A DNA stretch of 43,231 bases, taken from positions 1 through 43,231 of the forward strand of contig NZ_JNWV01000069.1 in assembly GCF_000716535.1 (NCBI RefSeq). The letters run 5' to 3'. This document shows, one piece after another, positions 14,902-22,833 of the stretch. Below the pieces are notes generated by a model, which was given only the letters and a program-made list of their open reading frames with translations, did not search any database and had not been told where the DNA came from. Source of the stretch: Streptomyces flaveolus. Its GTDB lineage: Bacteria; Actinomycetota; Actinomycetes; Streptomycetales; Streptomycetaceae. Positions within the stretch are counted from its first letter, which is position 1. The number at the start of each line of letters is the position of its first letter. The translations under genes and the position numbers were made by a program.

Positions 14902-16416
14902 ATGACAGAACGGGATGGATCCATGTCCCGTGTCAGCCGTCGGCGACTTCTGCGGGGCGGCGCTTCGGTGCTGGCCGCGACGGCCCTGTCCACCCGTGGC
15001 GCGTCCGCCGTCCAGCAGCCCTCCGCCGATCCGGACGCCGTGGTCAACGTGGCCGATCTGGGCGCGGTGGGCGATGGACGGACCGACGACAGCGAAGCCT
15101 TCGAGATCGCCTACACGTTCGCCGCCGCGCGTGTCTCCGGGGGAGTCGGCCGTGTGGTGATCGAGATCCCCGCCGGCGATTTCCTCATCACGCGCCCGCA
15201 AGCGCTGCTGAACGGTGTCGCTCCCCCGCGACCCGCGAGCGGCCTGCGGTTCTCCGGTGCGGGCAGGCGCATGACCAGTCTCGTCTTCCGTCCCGGCACC
15301 GGCCCGGGCTCCTTCCTCTGCCGGAACCGGGACGTGTGGTCGAACCTCTCCTTCGAACGCATGCAGTTCCGCTCGGCCACGCCGGGTGCCTCCTTCTTCG
15401 ACTCCTACTCGACCGGGCAGGCGCAGGACTACCGGTTCTCCGAGTGCGAGTGGATGGGGGAATGGGAATACGGGCTCGTCCTGAGCGGCACGGACACCAA
15501 CTCGGAGATGCGGTGGGAGGCGTGCCGGGTCGGTGGGCGCTACCGCCGGGCCTTCCTGTACTCGGGGCTGACGCGGAGCGGTCAGCAGGAACCGAACGAC
15601 CAGGACCAGTTCCTCAACTACTGGTTCACCGACATGAAGGTCGAATACGAGTGGGGCAACTTCCTGGAGTTCCCCTACGGCGGCTCCATCGCGTGCCGGG
15701 GCGGCTCGTACATCATCACGGGCCGACGTCCGCAGAGCACTCCGGAATACGGCACCACCAGCACGTTCTTCCGCTTTCCCGTGGCCCAGCACCACGACTC
15801 CGTGCAGCGGTTCCACGCCCAGGACATCCGTTTCGAGGTGCGCGACCCCGACGTGGTCGTCATCGACTGCGTGTGGAACGGCGGCACGGTCCACTTCAGC
15901 GACTGCGACGACACCGGCCTCGCCTACAAGGACTTCTCCGCCGAAGTCCGCCCGCACCGCTACAACGTCGGCCCGCGCGGGCCGCTGATCCGCTACGACT
16001 CCTGCCAGTTGGTGGGCCGCCACGAGTACCGGCCGGCCTCCGCACCGGACCCCCTCCCGGTCCTCGCCCGCTACGACATGTGTCTGCTCCGCAGTCATAC
16101 CGAACGTGACTTCGCGGTCGCGGGCGGCACGGACCAGGTCCCGTTCGTCCAGTTCGTCGACTGCATCGACGCCGGCGGCACGAGCGACTCGCCCGCGCCG
16201 GCGTCCCCCTCCATCCCGTCCACCCCGCCCCCGTGCCTGGCGCCGAGCCCGAGCCCCGCGTCGGCACCCGAGCCGAGTCCCGCCACGACCCCCTCGCCGC
16301 GGCCGGCGACGTCCCCGGAGCCCAGCCCCGCGACGACTCCCGGTACCCCGGACACCCCGGCGCCGCGCGACGCCGCTCAGGCGGACTGCTCCTCCCCGCA
16401 ACAGAAGCCGCCCTGA
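14902..16416 (+). CDS. Tat-exported beta-helix protein, pectate-lyase-3-like
   Basis: A 504-residue exported protein. A twin-arginine signal (SRRRLLRGGASVLAATALS) is followed by the typical start of pectate-lyase-superfamily beta-helices, VNVADLGAVGDGRTDDSEAF, then RVVIEIPAGDFLI and successive parallel-helix strands (LSFERMQFRSA, YRFSECEWMGEWEYGLV, MRWEACRVGG). The last 65 residues are a Pro/Ser/Thr-rich tail (PSPSPASAPEPSPATTPSPR and similar). Such proteins cut or bind polysaccharides; here the likely target is the locus' own polymer (inference). ATG 14902 has GAAGGGG just upstream; ATG 14923 is an alternative start. No catalytic residues were identified with confidence. Confidence 0.78.
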   Translation: MTERDGSMSRVSRRRLLRGGASVLAATALSTRGASAVQQPSADPDAVVNVADLGAVGDGRTDDSEAFEIAYTFAAARVSGGVGRVVIEIPAGDFLITRPQALLNGVAPPRPASGLRFSGAGRRMTSLVFRPGTGPGSFLCRNRDVWSNLSFERMQFRSATPGASFFDSYSTGQAQDYRFSECEWMGEWEYGLVLSGTDTNSEMRWEACRVGGRYRRAFLYSGLTRSGQQEPNDQDQFLNYWFTDMKVEYEWGNFLEFPYGGSIACRGGSYIITGRRPQSTPEYGTTSTFFRFPVAQHHDSVQRFHAQDIRFEVRDPDVVVIDCVWNGGTVHFSDCDDTGLAYKDFSAEVRPHRYNVGPRGPLIRYDSCQLVGRHEYRPASAPDPLPVLARYDMCLLRSHTERDFAVAGGTDQVPFVQFVDCIDAGGTSDSPAPASPSIPSTPPPCLAPSPSPASAPEPSPATTPSPRPATSPEPSPATTPGTPDTPAPRDAAQADCSSPQQKPP

Positions 16417-16755
16417 CCCGGCGTACTCCGTCCGCCTCCATCGGCCGAGGACAGGTCACCCGTGGGAGGGACATCCCGGCGCCGGTGAACCGGCGGCGGA
16501 CGATTCCGCGCGCAAGCTCACTGACATCCGCAGTCCGACGCCGGAAGTCCGCCCGTCAGCAAGACGGACCGATCCCGGCGGCCATTGCTTCAGGGGGCAC
16601 CTGACAGTCCCGAAAGAATCATTGCCGCGCTCCGGCCCACACCCTTCACCGGGTTCACCAGGGTGCGGGACGGCAGTGAGCGCCCCCGCGTATCGCACTC
16701 CGCCGCGTCATTCCGTGGAATCACGCGGTGGCGCCACGACAGGAAAGGCATCAGG
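16417..16755. other. Intergenic region before the PQQ dehydrogenase gene
   Basis: These 339 bases hold no gene that I can support. A ribosome-binding site AGGAAAGG (16741-16748) serves the gene at 16756. No clear terminator or promoter hexamers stand out. Confidence 0.4.
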
Positions 16756-17877
16756 ATGTCACGCTTGGCGCATTCGGCGCTGCACCGGGTCCGTCCGGGC
16801 ATGGCCGCGCTCACCGCTGTCACCGCCGTCACGACACTAGGCCTGTCGGGGCCGCACGCGACGGCCGCGGAACCGCCGGCTGTTCCCCGCGCGGGTGGCG
16901 CACCGTCAGGGATCAGCAAACTCACGGGCGAGCTGACGACCCCCTGGGGGATCTCGTTCCTCCGGGGCCGCAACGCGGCGCTGGTGACGGAACGCGACAC
17001 CGCCGCGGTCTGGAAGGTCGCTCTGAACGGCGCCAAGAAGAAGGTCGGCACGGTGCCGAACGCGGTGTGGAGCGAGCAGACGCAGGACAAGGGCGGTCTG
17101 CTGGGTGTCGCCGCGTCACCGACCTGGAACGGGACGACCGACAAGGACGTGTTCTTCATGGAGACCACGGCCAAGGACAACCGTGTGGTCAGGATGAAGT
17201 TCGACGGCACCAGGCTGAGCAACTACACCCCCATCCTGACCGGAATCGTCCGGGACACCCAGCACAACGGCGGACAGATCGCCTTCGGGCCCGACGGATA
17301 TCTGTACGTCGCCACCGGCGACGCCCAGAAGGGCCAATTGGCCCAGGACAGGAAGTCGCTCAACGGAAAGATCCTGCGGATCACCAAGAAGGGTGCCGCG
17401 GCTCCCGGAAACCCGTTCGGAACGCGCGTCTACAGCTATGGTCACCGCAATCCCCAGGGACTGGCCTGGGACCGCGCCGGACGGCTGTGGTCGACCGAGA
17501 TCGGCGCGGAGGCCTGGGACGAACTCAACCTCGTCAAGCCGGGCCGGAATTACGGCTGGCCCACCTGCGAGGGCGCCTGCCGCGCCGGGGGGATGACCAA
17601 CCCGAAGATGGTCTGGAAGCCCGACGAGGGCGGCGTGCCCGCCCAGATCGCGGTCGTGAACAACGTGATCTACGCCTCGACGCTGAGCGGCCACCGGCTG
17701 TGGCGGATTCCGATCGACTCCACCGGCCAGGACGTCGGACGGGCGACGGCCTACTACAACGGCGCGTACGGCCGGTTGCGGGCACTGGTGAAGGTCCCCG
17801 GCGCGGACCAGCTCTGGCTGGGCACGAGCGACCGCGGCACCGACAAGGACCTCATCCTCAAGGTGACCATCAGGTAG
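16756..17877 (+). CDS. Secreted PQQ-dependent aldose/sugar dehydrogenase
   Basis: A 373-residue soluble quinoprotein dehydrogenase of the YliI/GDH-B beta-propeller family, which oxidises sugars outside the membrane using PQQ. It has a Sec signal peptide (GMAALTAVTAVTTLGLSGPH...ATA). The propeller carries LTTPWGISFL, GGLLGVAASPTW, QHNGGQIAFGPDGYLYVATG, LNGKILRITKKG, YGHRNPQGLAWD, WSTEIGAEAWDELNLVKPGR and NYGWPTCEG, all hallmarks of the family. Its position directly before pqqABCDE, with 70 bp between stop and pqqA, strongly supports PQQ as cofactor. ATG 16756 has AGGAAAGG 7 nt upstream. Substrate and electron acceptor are unknown. Confidence 0.9.
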   Translation: MSRLAHSALHRVRPGMAALTAVTAVTTLGLSGPHATAAEPPAVPRAGGAPSGISKLTGELTTPWGISFLRGRNAALVTERDTAAVWKVALNGAKKKVGTVPNAVWSEQTQDKGGLLGVAASPTWNGTTDKDVFFMETTAKDNRVVRMKFDGTRLSNYTPILTGIVRDTQHNGGQIAFGPDGYLYVATGDAQKGQLAQDRKSLNGKILRITKKGAAAPGNPFGTRVYSYGHRNPQGLAWDRAGRLWSTEIGAEAWDELNLVKPGRNYGWPTCEGACRAGGMTNPKMVWKPDEGGVPAQIAVVNNVIYASTLSGHRLWRIPIDSTGQDVGRATAYYNGAYGRLRALVKVPGADQLWLGTSDRGTDKDLILKVTIR

Positions 17878-17896
17878 CGGCGGTCGACCGAGAACT

Positions 17897-17914
17897 CCCT
17901 CCCGCCCGGGAGGG
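17897..17914 (+). terminator. Intra-operon hairpin between dehydrogenase and pqqA
   Basis: CCCTCCCG-CC-CGGGAGGG forms an 8-bp perfect stem 20 bp after the dehydrogenase stop and 33 bp before pqqA, with no T-run. It could be a partial terminator or an RNA-stability element that sets the dehydrogenase/pqqA ratio (inference). Confidence 0.5.
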
Positions 17915-17947
17915 GAACACCCCGTTGCAGAAAGGAAGGTACGCACC

Positions 17948-18085
17948 ATGACCGAAGCCGTCGAGCAGGTCGAGCAGCCCGCCCGCACGACCGAGGAGAT
18001 CGACCGGACCGCCTGGCAGACCCCCGGATACGTGGTCGTCGACACCGCGCTGGAGGTCACCGCCTACTCCCTCAGCGTCCGCTAA
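17948..18085 (+). CDS. pqqA: PqqA, pyrroloquinoline quinone precursor peptide
   Basis: A 45-residue peptide whose C-terminal half matches the PqqA pattern W-x2-P-x7-8-E-V-T-x-Y: residues 22-40 read AWQTPGYVVVDTALEVTAY. Glu36 and Tyr40 are the residues that are cross-linked by PqqE and become the PQQ skeleton. The N-terminal 20 residues are acidic and longer than in classical PqqA (22-39 aa in total), perhaps giving a longer leader for PqqD. GGAAGG lies about 8 nt before ATG 17948. pqqB starts 8 nt after its stop. No PqqF/G protease gene is seen nearby, so the mature precursor must be released by another peptidase. Confidence 0.9.
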   Translation: MTEAVEQVEQPARTTEEIDRTAWQTPGYVVVDTALEVTAYSLSVR

Positions 18086-18093
18086 CCGCCGTC

Positions 18094-19008
18094 ATGCTGC
18101 TGCAGGTGCTCGGTACCGCGGCCGGCGGCGGCATCCCCCAGTGGAACTGCGCGTGCCCCGGGTGTTCCGGGGCACGCGCCCACCCCGGGCGGCGCCGCCG
18201 ACACGCCTCGCTGGCCGTCCGTGCCGACGAGGGCCGCTGGTACCTCGTCAACGCCACCCCCGACATCGGCGACCAGATCGAGGCCCACCCGGTCCTCCAC
18301 CCCGGTCCCGGCCCCCGGCAGACGCCGATCGCCGGAGTCGTGCTCACCGACGCCGAACTCGACCACACCCTGGGGATCGGGCGGCTGCGCGAGGCGGACC
18401 GCCTCGAGGTCCTCGCCACCACCCCGGTCCGCGAGGCGGTCGACGTCCGGCTGCGCCTGGGCGCGGTCCTCACCCCGTACACCGCCCTGACCTGGCGGGA
18501 GCTGCGGTGCCGGGGGACACAGCCGCTGCACGCCGGCACGGACGTCCCGGCCGGATGCGGCGTACGGATCAGCGCCGTGCCCGTCTCCGGCAAGCGCCCG
18601 CGCTACGCCGCCGACGCCCCCGGTGACGACGCCTGGGTCGTCGCGCTGCGCCTGTACGACCCGGCCACCGGCGGGACCGCCCTGTACGCCCCTGCCGTGG
18701 CCGCCTGGTCCGAGGCGCTGCACCAGGCCGCCGCCGAGGCCGACTGCGTCATCGTCGACGGCACCTTCTGGGACGACGAGGAGCCCCGCCGCACCGGCAT
18801 CTCCCCCCGTACCGCGACGGGCATGGGGCACCTGCCCATCGACGGACCGGGCGGCACCGCCGGCATCCTCGCCACGCTGTCCGCCCGCTGCCTCTACACC
18901 CACCTCAACAACACGAATCCCCTCGTCGACCCCGCCGCGCCGCAGCACAAGCGGCTCGCCCGGCTGGGCCTCGAGGTGGCCGAAGACGGAATGGTGATCG
19001 AGCTGTGA
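18094..19008 (+). CDS. pqqB: PqqB, metallo-beta-lactamase-fold PQQ biosynthesis protein
   Basis: A 304-residue member of the PqqB family, which hydroxylates the Glu-Tyr intermediate and acts before PqqC. Family marks are the N-terminal LGTAAGGGIPQWNCACPGCS with its zinc-binding Cys19/21/24, then LVNATPDIGDQI, LTDAELDHTLGI, the segment VDGTFWDDEEPRRTGISPRT, MGHLPIDGPGGT and THLNNTNPL near the C-terminus. Length is normal. Its stop overlaps the pqqC start (GTGA at 19005-19008). Called with high confidence from motif order and operon context. Confidence 0.95.
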   Translation: MLLQVLGTAAGGGIPQWNCACPGCSGARAHPGRRRRHASLAVRADEGRWYLVNATPDIGDQIEAHPVLHPGPGPRQTPIAGVVLTDAELDHTLGIGRLREADRLEVLATTPVREAVDVRLRLGAVLTPYTALTWRELRCRGTQPLHAGTDVPAGCGVRISAVPVSGKRPRYAADAPGDDAWVVALRLYDPATGGTALYAPAVAAWSEALHQAAAEADCVIVDGTFWDDEEPRRTGISPRTATGMGHLPIDGPGGTAGILATLSARCLYTHLNNTNPLVDPAAPQHKRLARLGLEVAEDGMVIEL

Positions 19009-19778
19009 CCACGACACTCGCCCCGCCGGCGAGGCCCTGGAGCCGCGCCGAGTTCGAGGACCGCCTGCGCGCGGTGGGCCAGGACCGCTATCACGACCGC
19101 CATCCCTTCAACGTCCGCATGCACCAGGGCGACCTCGGCCCGGACGAGGTGCGCTGCTGGATCACCAACCGCTTCCACTACCAGCGCCACATCCCGGTCA
19201 AGGACGCGCTGATCATCGCGAAGCTGGACTCGTCGAGGCTGCGGCGCATGTGGCTGCGGCGGATCGAGGACCACGACGGACGCGGCGAGGGCGAGGGCGG
19301 CATCGAGCGCTGGCTGCGGCTCGGCGAGGCGGCCGGCGTGGACCGCGAGACCCTGTTGTCGGGCGGGACCGTGCTGCCGGGCGTCCGGCTCGCCGTGGAG
19401 GGCTACGTCAACTTCTGCCGCCTGCGCTCCACCCTGGAGGCCGTCGCCGCCTCGCTCACCGAGCTGACCGCCCCCGATCTCATGCGCCTGCGCATCGAGG
19501 CGTTCGAGCGTCACTACCCCTGGATCGCGTCGGACGGGCTCGCCTACTTCCGCGCCCGCGTCGACCAGGGCCGGCGCGACAGTGCCGAGGCGCTGGACCT
19601 CGTGCTGGAGTGGGCCCGCACCCGCGAGGAGCAGGAGAAGGCCGTGGCCGCGCTCTCCTTCAAGTGCGACGTGCTGTGGTCCCTGCTCGACGCCGTCCAG
19701 CAGTACGCGGCAGGGTGCGGGCACACCGGGCAGGACGAGGGAGCGCAGGACCGGGACGGCGCATGGGAGCGGGTGTGA
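19005..19778 (+). CDS. pqqC: PqqC, pyrroloquinoline-quinone synthase
   Basis: A 257-residue cofactor-free oxidase that performs the final ring closure and oxidation to PQQ. The signature N-terminal region RYHDRHPFNVRMHQGDL, then ITNRFHYQRHIPVKDALIIA, RRIEDHDG and the later FERHYPWIASDGLAYF and FKCDVLWSLLDAVQQY, match PqqC. Active-site His, Tyr and Arg residues of this family lie in these blocks. GTG 19005 overlaps pqqB's stop; the stop shares a base with the pqqD start (TGATG, 19776-19780). The last 20 residues are a variable tail. Confidence 0.95.
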   Translation: MTTTLAPPARPWSRAEFEDRLRAVGQDRYHDRHPFNVRMHQGDLGPDEVRCWITNRFHYQRHIPVKDALIIAKLDSSRLRRMWLRRIEDHDGRGEGEGGIERWLRLGEAAGVDRETLLSGGTVLPGVRLAVEGYVNFCRLRSTLEAVAASLTELTAPDLMRLRIEAFERHYPWIASDGLAYFRARVDQGRRDSAEALDLVLEWARTREEQEKAVAALSFKCDVLWSLLDAVQQYAAGCGHTGQDEGAQDRDGAWERV

Positions 19779-20047
19779 TGCCGAAGACCGCGGAACAGTG
19801 GTGCCCGGCGCTCGCCCCGGCGCTGATGCTGCGGCACGACGCCGTGCGCGGCAGGGACCTGCTGGTCCTGCCGGAACGCGTGGTCGTTCTCGAAGGGCAC
19901 GGCGGCATGGTCGTCGGCCTGTGCGACGGCACTCGCACCGTGTCCGGAATCGTCGGCGAGCTGGCCGAGCGCTTTCCCGGCGCGCCGGTGGCCGGCACCG
20001 TCCCGGCCTTCCTCGACAGCCTGCGGCAGGAGGGCTGGCTGACGTGA
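19778..20047 (+). CDS. pqqD: PqqD, PqqA-binding chaperone (RRE fold)
   Basis: An 89-residue RiPP recognition element protein that binds PqqA and presents it to PqqE. The sequence has the typical RRE features: a basic/hydrophobic start (ALMLRHDAVRGRDLLVLPER), VVVLEGHGG (usually LNxxG), and the helical portion VGLCDGTRTVSGIVGELAER and PAFLDSLRQEGWLT. ATG 19778 overlaps the pqqC stop; ATG 19763 is an alternative start. It ends overlapping the pqqE start (GTGA 20044-20047). Separate, not fused to PqqC or PqqE. Confidence 0.92.
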   Translation: MPKTAEQWCPALAPALMLRHDAVRGRDLLVLPERVVVLEGHGGMVVGLCDGTRTVSGIVGELAERFPGAPVAGTVPAFLDSLRQEGWLT

Positions 20048-21222
20048 CCACCCTCGTGAACCCCGGGCCCGTCGTGGCGCCCGCACCCCCGTGGGCCCTG
20101 CTCGCCGAGCTCACCCACGCCTGCCCGCTGCACTGCCCGTACTGCTCGAACCCGCTGGAACTGGCCCGTCGTTCCAGCGAGTTGAGCACCGACGAGTGGG
20201 CGGACGTACTGCGTCAGGCCGGTGAACTGGGCGTCGTGCACACCCATCTGTCCGGCGGCGAGCCGTTGCTGCGCCCGGATCTGGAGCGGATCGTCGCCGC
20301 CGCCGAGGCCGCCGGGATCTACACGCAGCTGGTCACGAGCGGCACCGGGCTGGACGAGGCACGGCTTGCCGCCCTCACCGCGGCCGGGCTGCGCAGTGTC
20401 CAGCTCTCCGTCCAGCACGCCGACCCGGGGGCCAACGACCGTATCGCCGGACGCCCCTCCTCCTTCGCCGCGAAGGAACGGGCCGCGGCGCTCGTGCGCC
20501 GGGCCGGGCTCCCGCTCGGCCTGAACGTCGTACTGCACCGCGACAACCTCGACGCCGTCGACGCCGTCATCGAGCTGGGCCTGGCCTGGGGTGCGGACCG
20601 CATCGAGCTGGCCAACGCGCAGTTCTACGGCTGGGGCCTGCTCAACCGGACCGCGCTGCTGCCCACCCGCGACCAGTTGGCCCGCGCCCGGGAGACGGTG
20701 GAGCGCCGCCGGGAGCAACTCGCCGGGCGGATCGACCTGGTGTGGGTCGTCCCCGACTACTTCGACGGCGTGGCCAAACCCTGCATGGGCGGCTGGGGAG
20801 CGGTCTCGCTCACCGTGGCGCCGGACGGGACCGTGCTGCCCTGCCCGGCGGCCGCCTCCCTGCCGGGCCTGAACGCGCCGAACGTCCGCGACCACCGGCT
20901 CGCCTGGATCTGGGAACGGTCCCCCGCCTTCGACCGCTTCCGCGGCACCGACTGGATGACGGGCCCCTGCCGGGGCTGCCCCCGCCAGGAGGAGGACTTC
21001 GGCGGCTGCCGCTGCCAGGCGTTCGCCCTCACCGGCGACGCCGCCCGCACCGATCCGGCGTGCGCGCTCTCCCCCGACCACCACCTCGTCCGCGAACCGG
21101 CCGACGGCGACCGGCCCGAGGCGCCGCCGTACGTCTACCGCCGGCCCGGAGCCGTACCGGCACCGGCACCGGCCCCTGCACCCACCGTCGTCACCACTGA
21201 GGGCCTGAAGGGCGGGAACTGA
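20044..21222 (+). CDS. pqqE: PqqE, radical SAM/SPASM PqqA cross-linking enzyme
   Basis: A 392-residue radical S-adenosylmethionine enzyme that forms the C-C bond between Glu and Tyr of PqqA. The [4Fe-4S] motif C27-x3-C31-x2-C34 lies in HACPLHCPYCSNPLEL. LSGGEPLLRPDLERI is the SAM-binding GGE motif. IELANAQFYGWGLLNRTALL is a PqqE hallmark. The C-terminal SPASM cysteines occur in KPCMGGWG, LPCPAA and CRGCPRQEEDFGGCRCQ. A Pro/Ala-rich tail ends the protein. GTG 20044 overlaps the pqqD stop. It is the last gene of the operon. Confidence 0.95.
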   Translation: MTTLVNPGPVVAPAPPWALLAELTHACPLHCPYCSNPLELARRSSELSTDEWADVLRQAGELGVVHTHLSGGEPLLRPDLERIVAAAEAAGIYTQLVTSGTGLDEARLAALTAAGLRSVQLSVQHADPGANDRIAGRPSSFAAKERAAALVRRAGLPLGLNVVLHRDNLDAVDAVIELGLAWGADRIELANAQFYGWGLLNRTALLPTRDQLARARETVERRREQLAGRIDLVWVVPDYFDGVAKPCMGGWGAVSLTVAPDGTVLPCPAAASLPGLNAPNVRDHRLAWIWERSPAFDRFRGTDWMTGPCRGCPRQEEDFGGCRCQAFALTGDAARTDPACALSPDHHLVREPADGDRPEAPPYVYRRPGAVPAPAPAPAPTVVTTEGLKGGN

Positions 21223-21252
21223 CCGGCAGACCGTGCATTTCCGTGATCGCCC

Positions 21253-21280
21253 TTCGCACCCCGCCGAGCGGAGCTAGTGT
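21253..21280 (+). promoter_or_regulatory. Candidate promoter for the exporter leader
   Basis: TTCGCA (21253-21258) and TAGTGT (21275-21280) are separated by 16 bp, upstream of the small ORF at 21314. This gives a leader of about 195 nt before the exporter start. Weak consensus; position is plausible. Confidence 0.4.
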
Positions 21281-21313
21281 TCGCACAGCGAGTGACTCAC
21301 GAGGAGCGAAGAC

Positions 21314-21340
21314 ATGGTCGGTCGTCCGAGCACGCGTTGA
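21314..21340 (+). CDS. Eight-residue leader peptide (uORF) before the MFS exporter
   Basis: ATG with GAGGAG 8 nt upstream encodes MVGRPSTR then TGA. The stop codon and last three codons lie inside the left arm of a long hairpin (21329-21375). A short, well-initiated ORF overlapping a strong stem upstream of a drug-type exporter is the usual arrangement of ribosome-mediated attenuation. It is too short for homology support. Confidence 0.5.
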   Translation: MVGRPSTR

Positions 21341-21375
21341 CAGCTGAGGCCGTGAGCGGCCTGTCATCGCGTGCT
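21329..21375 (+). promoter_or_regulatory. Long leader hairpin overlapping the uORF stop
   Basis: AGCACGCGTTGACAG (21329-21343) pairs with CTGTCATCGCGTGCT (21361-21375) with 14 of 15 matches, and inside it AGGCCG-TGAG-CGGCCT (21347-21362) forms a perfect stem-loop. A ribosome stopped on the uORF would cover the left arm and prevent this fold. No T-run follows. Confidence 0.6.
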
Positions 21376-21481
21376 GCCCTTCATGCGCGGCACAGCGAGC
21401 CTCCCCTTCCCGCTGCCTGAAACGGCGCGTCAGTCGTGCACCGGTCGGCGGGTCTCGTCTTCGGTCATCCGAGGGGTGCCT

Positions 21482-22786
21482 GTGCCGTCGTCCTCCTGCG
21501 CTGTATCCGGTTCGGACCGGCCTGTTCCGTCGAGCCTGTGGCGGGACGGTGACTTCCGCCGGCTCTGGGTGGGCCAGACCGCCTCCCAACTGGGCGAACA
21601 CGCGAGCCTGGTGGTGCTGCCGCTCTTCGCCGTCCTGACGCTGGACGCCGGTGCCGGCCAGTTGGGCGCCCTGCGCGCGGTGGGGCAGGCGCCGATCCTG
21701 CTGCTGTCGCTCCTCGCCGGCGCGTGGGTGGACAGGTGGCGGACCCGTACGGTGATGGTGCTGACGGACGCCGGTCGGGCCCTGGCACTGGGCGCCGCCG
21801 CCGTGGCCGGACTCCTCGGCGGGCTCGGCCTGCCGGCGCTGCTCGTGGTGGCCTTCGCCGTCGGGGCCCTGTCCGTGTTCTTCGACATGGCTTACCAGAC
21901 CTCCCTGGTACGCCTGGTGCGGCGCGATCAGTTGGTGCGCGGCAACAGCGCCCTCGAGGGCAGTCGGTCCGCTGCGCAGATCGGCGGTCCGGCCCTCGGC
22001 GGTGCGTTGGTGTCGGTGCTGTCGGCGCCGGTCGCCGCCGCCTCCAGCGCGGTGTTCTTCGCGCTGTCGTTCCTGTCGATCCGACGGATCGGTCGCCGCG
22101 AATGCCTCCCGGAACGCCCGGCACGTCCTCCTCGGGTCTGGCGGCGGATCCATGAGGGCCTCCGCTTCGTCGCCGGTGACACCTCGCTGCGGGCCGTGTG
22201 CCTGGCATCGGCCGCCTTCCAGTTCTTCTTCGCGGCCGTGATGACCGTCTATCTGCTGTTCCTGCCACGGGACCTGCACCTGTCGGGCACCGCCGTCGGG
22301 CTGGCCCTCGCGGCGACGGGGCCGGGCGCGCTCCTGGGCTCACTGCTGGCCGCCCGCCTGCCGAGCCGTTTCGGACACGGCGCCGTCCTCGTGTCCGCGG
22401 CAGCGCTCGGCGACGGCGTGTTCCTCCTCGTGCCCGCGCTGCACGGCCCCTCCGCGGTGACGGTCCCCGCGCTCCTCACGGTCAACTTCGTCTTCGGGAC
22501 CTTCGGCCAGCTGGTGAACGTCACAGTCATGGCCGTCCGGCAGACCGTCGCTCCGGGCCGGATGCAAGGCCGCGTGGCCGCGACGATCAACTTCGCCGGC
22601 ATGGGAACCGCCCCGCTCGGCTCGCTGCTCGGCGGGTTCCTCGCGGAAGAGTGGGGGACGCGCACGAGCCTCCTGGTGACAGCCGCCGGCATGCTGCTGT
22701 CGCCGGCGGTGATGGCCATGTCCCCGCTCGCCCGCCTGGGACGGACGCTTCCCGGCCCGTCGGGGAGTCCGGTCCCGTCCTCGTGA
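21482..22786 (+). CDS. MFS exporter (drug/siderophore-efflux type)
   Basis: A 434-residue twelve-helix-type major facilitator of the MFS_3 (EntS-like) kind, likely a proton-driven drug exporter. Characteristic pieces are DFRRLWVGQTASQLGEHASL, the cytoplasmic-loop motif GAWVDRWRTRTVMVLTDAGR, FDMAYQTSLVRLVRRDQLVR and NSALEGSRSAAQIGGPALGG. GTG 21482 is chosen because GAGGGG precedes it; upstream in-frame codons to 21371 are inside the hairpin/leader and unlike the family. The preceding leader suggests induction by a translation inhibitor (inference). It is similar in type to the exporter at 38452 and is convergent with the gene at 22834. Confidence 0.85.
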   Translation: MPSSSCAVSGSDRPVPSSLWRDGDFRRLWVGQTASQLGEHASLVVLPLFAVLTLDAGAGQLGALRAVGQAPILLLSLLAGAWVDRWRTRTVMVLTDAGRALALGAAAVAGLLGGLGLPALLVVAFAVGALSVFFDMAYQTSLVRLVRRDQLVRGNSALEGSRSAAQIGGPALGGALVSVLSAPVAAASSAVFFALSFLSIRRIGRRECLPERPARPPRVWRRIHEGLRFVAGDTSLRAVCLASAAFQFFFAAVMTVYLLFLPRDLHLSGTAVGLALAATGPGALLGSLLAARLPSRFGHGAVLVSAAALGDGVFLLVPALHGPSAVTVPALLTVNFVFGTFGQLVNVTVMAVRQTVAPGRMQGRVAATINFAGMGTAPLGSLLGGFLAEEWGTRTSLLVTAAGMLLSPAVMAMSPLARLGRTLPGPSGSPVPSS

Positions 22787-22833
22787 CGGCCTCCCTCACC
22801 GCGAGCGGCCGGCACAGGTCGGGAGGCTCGGGG

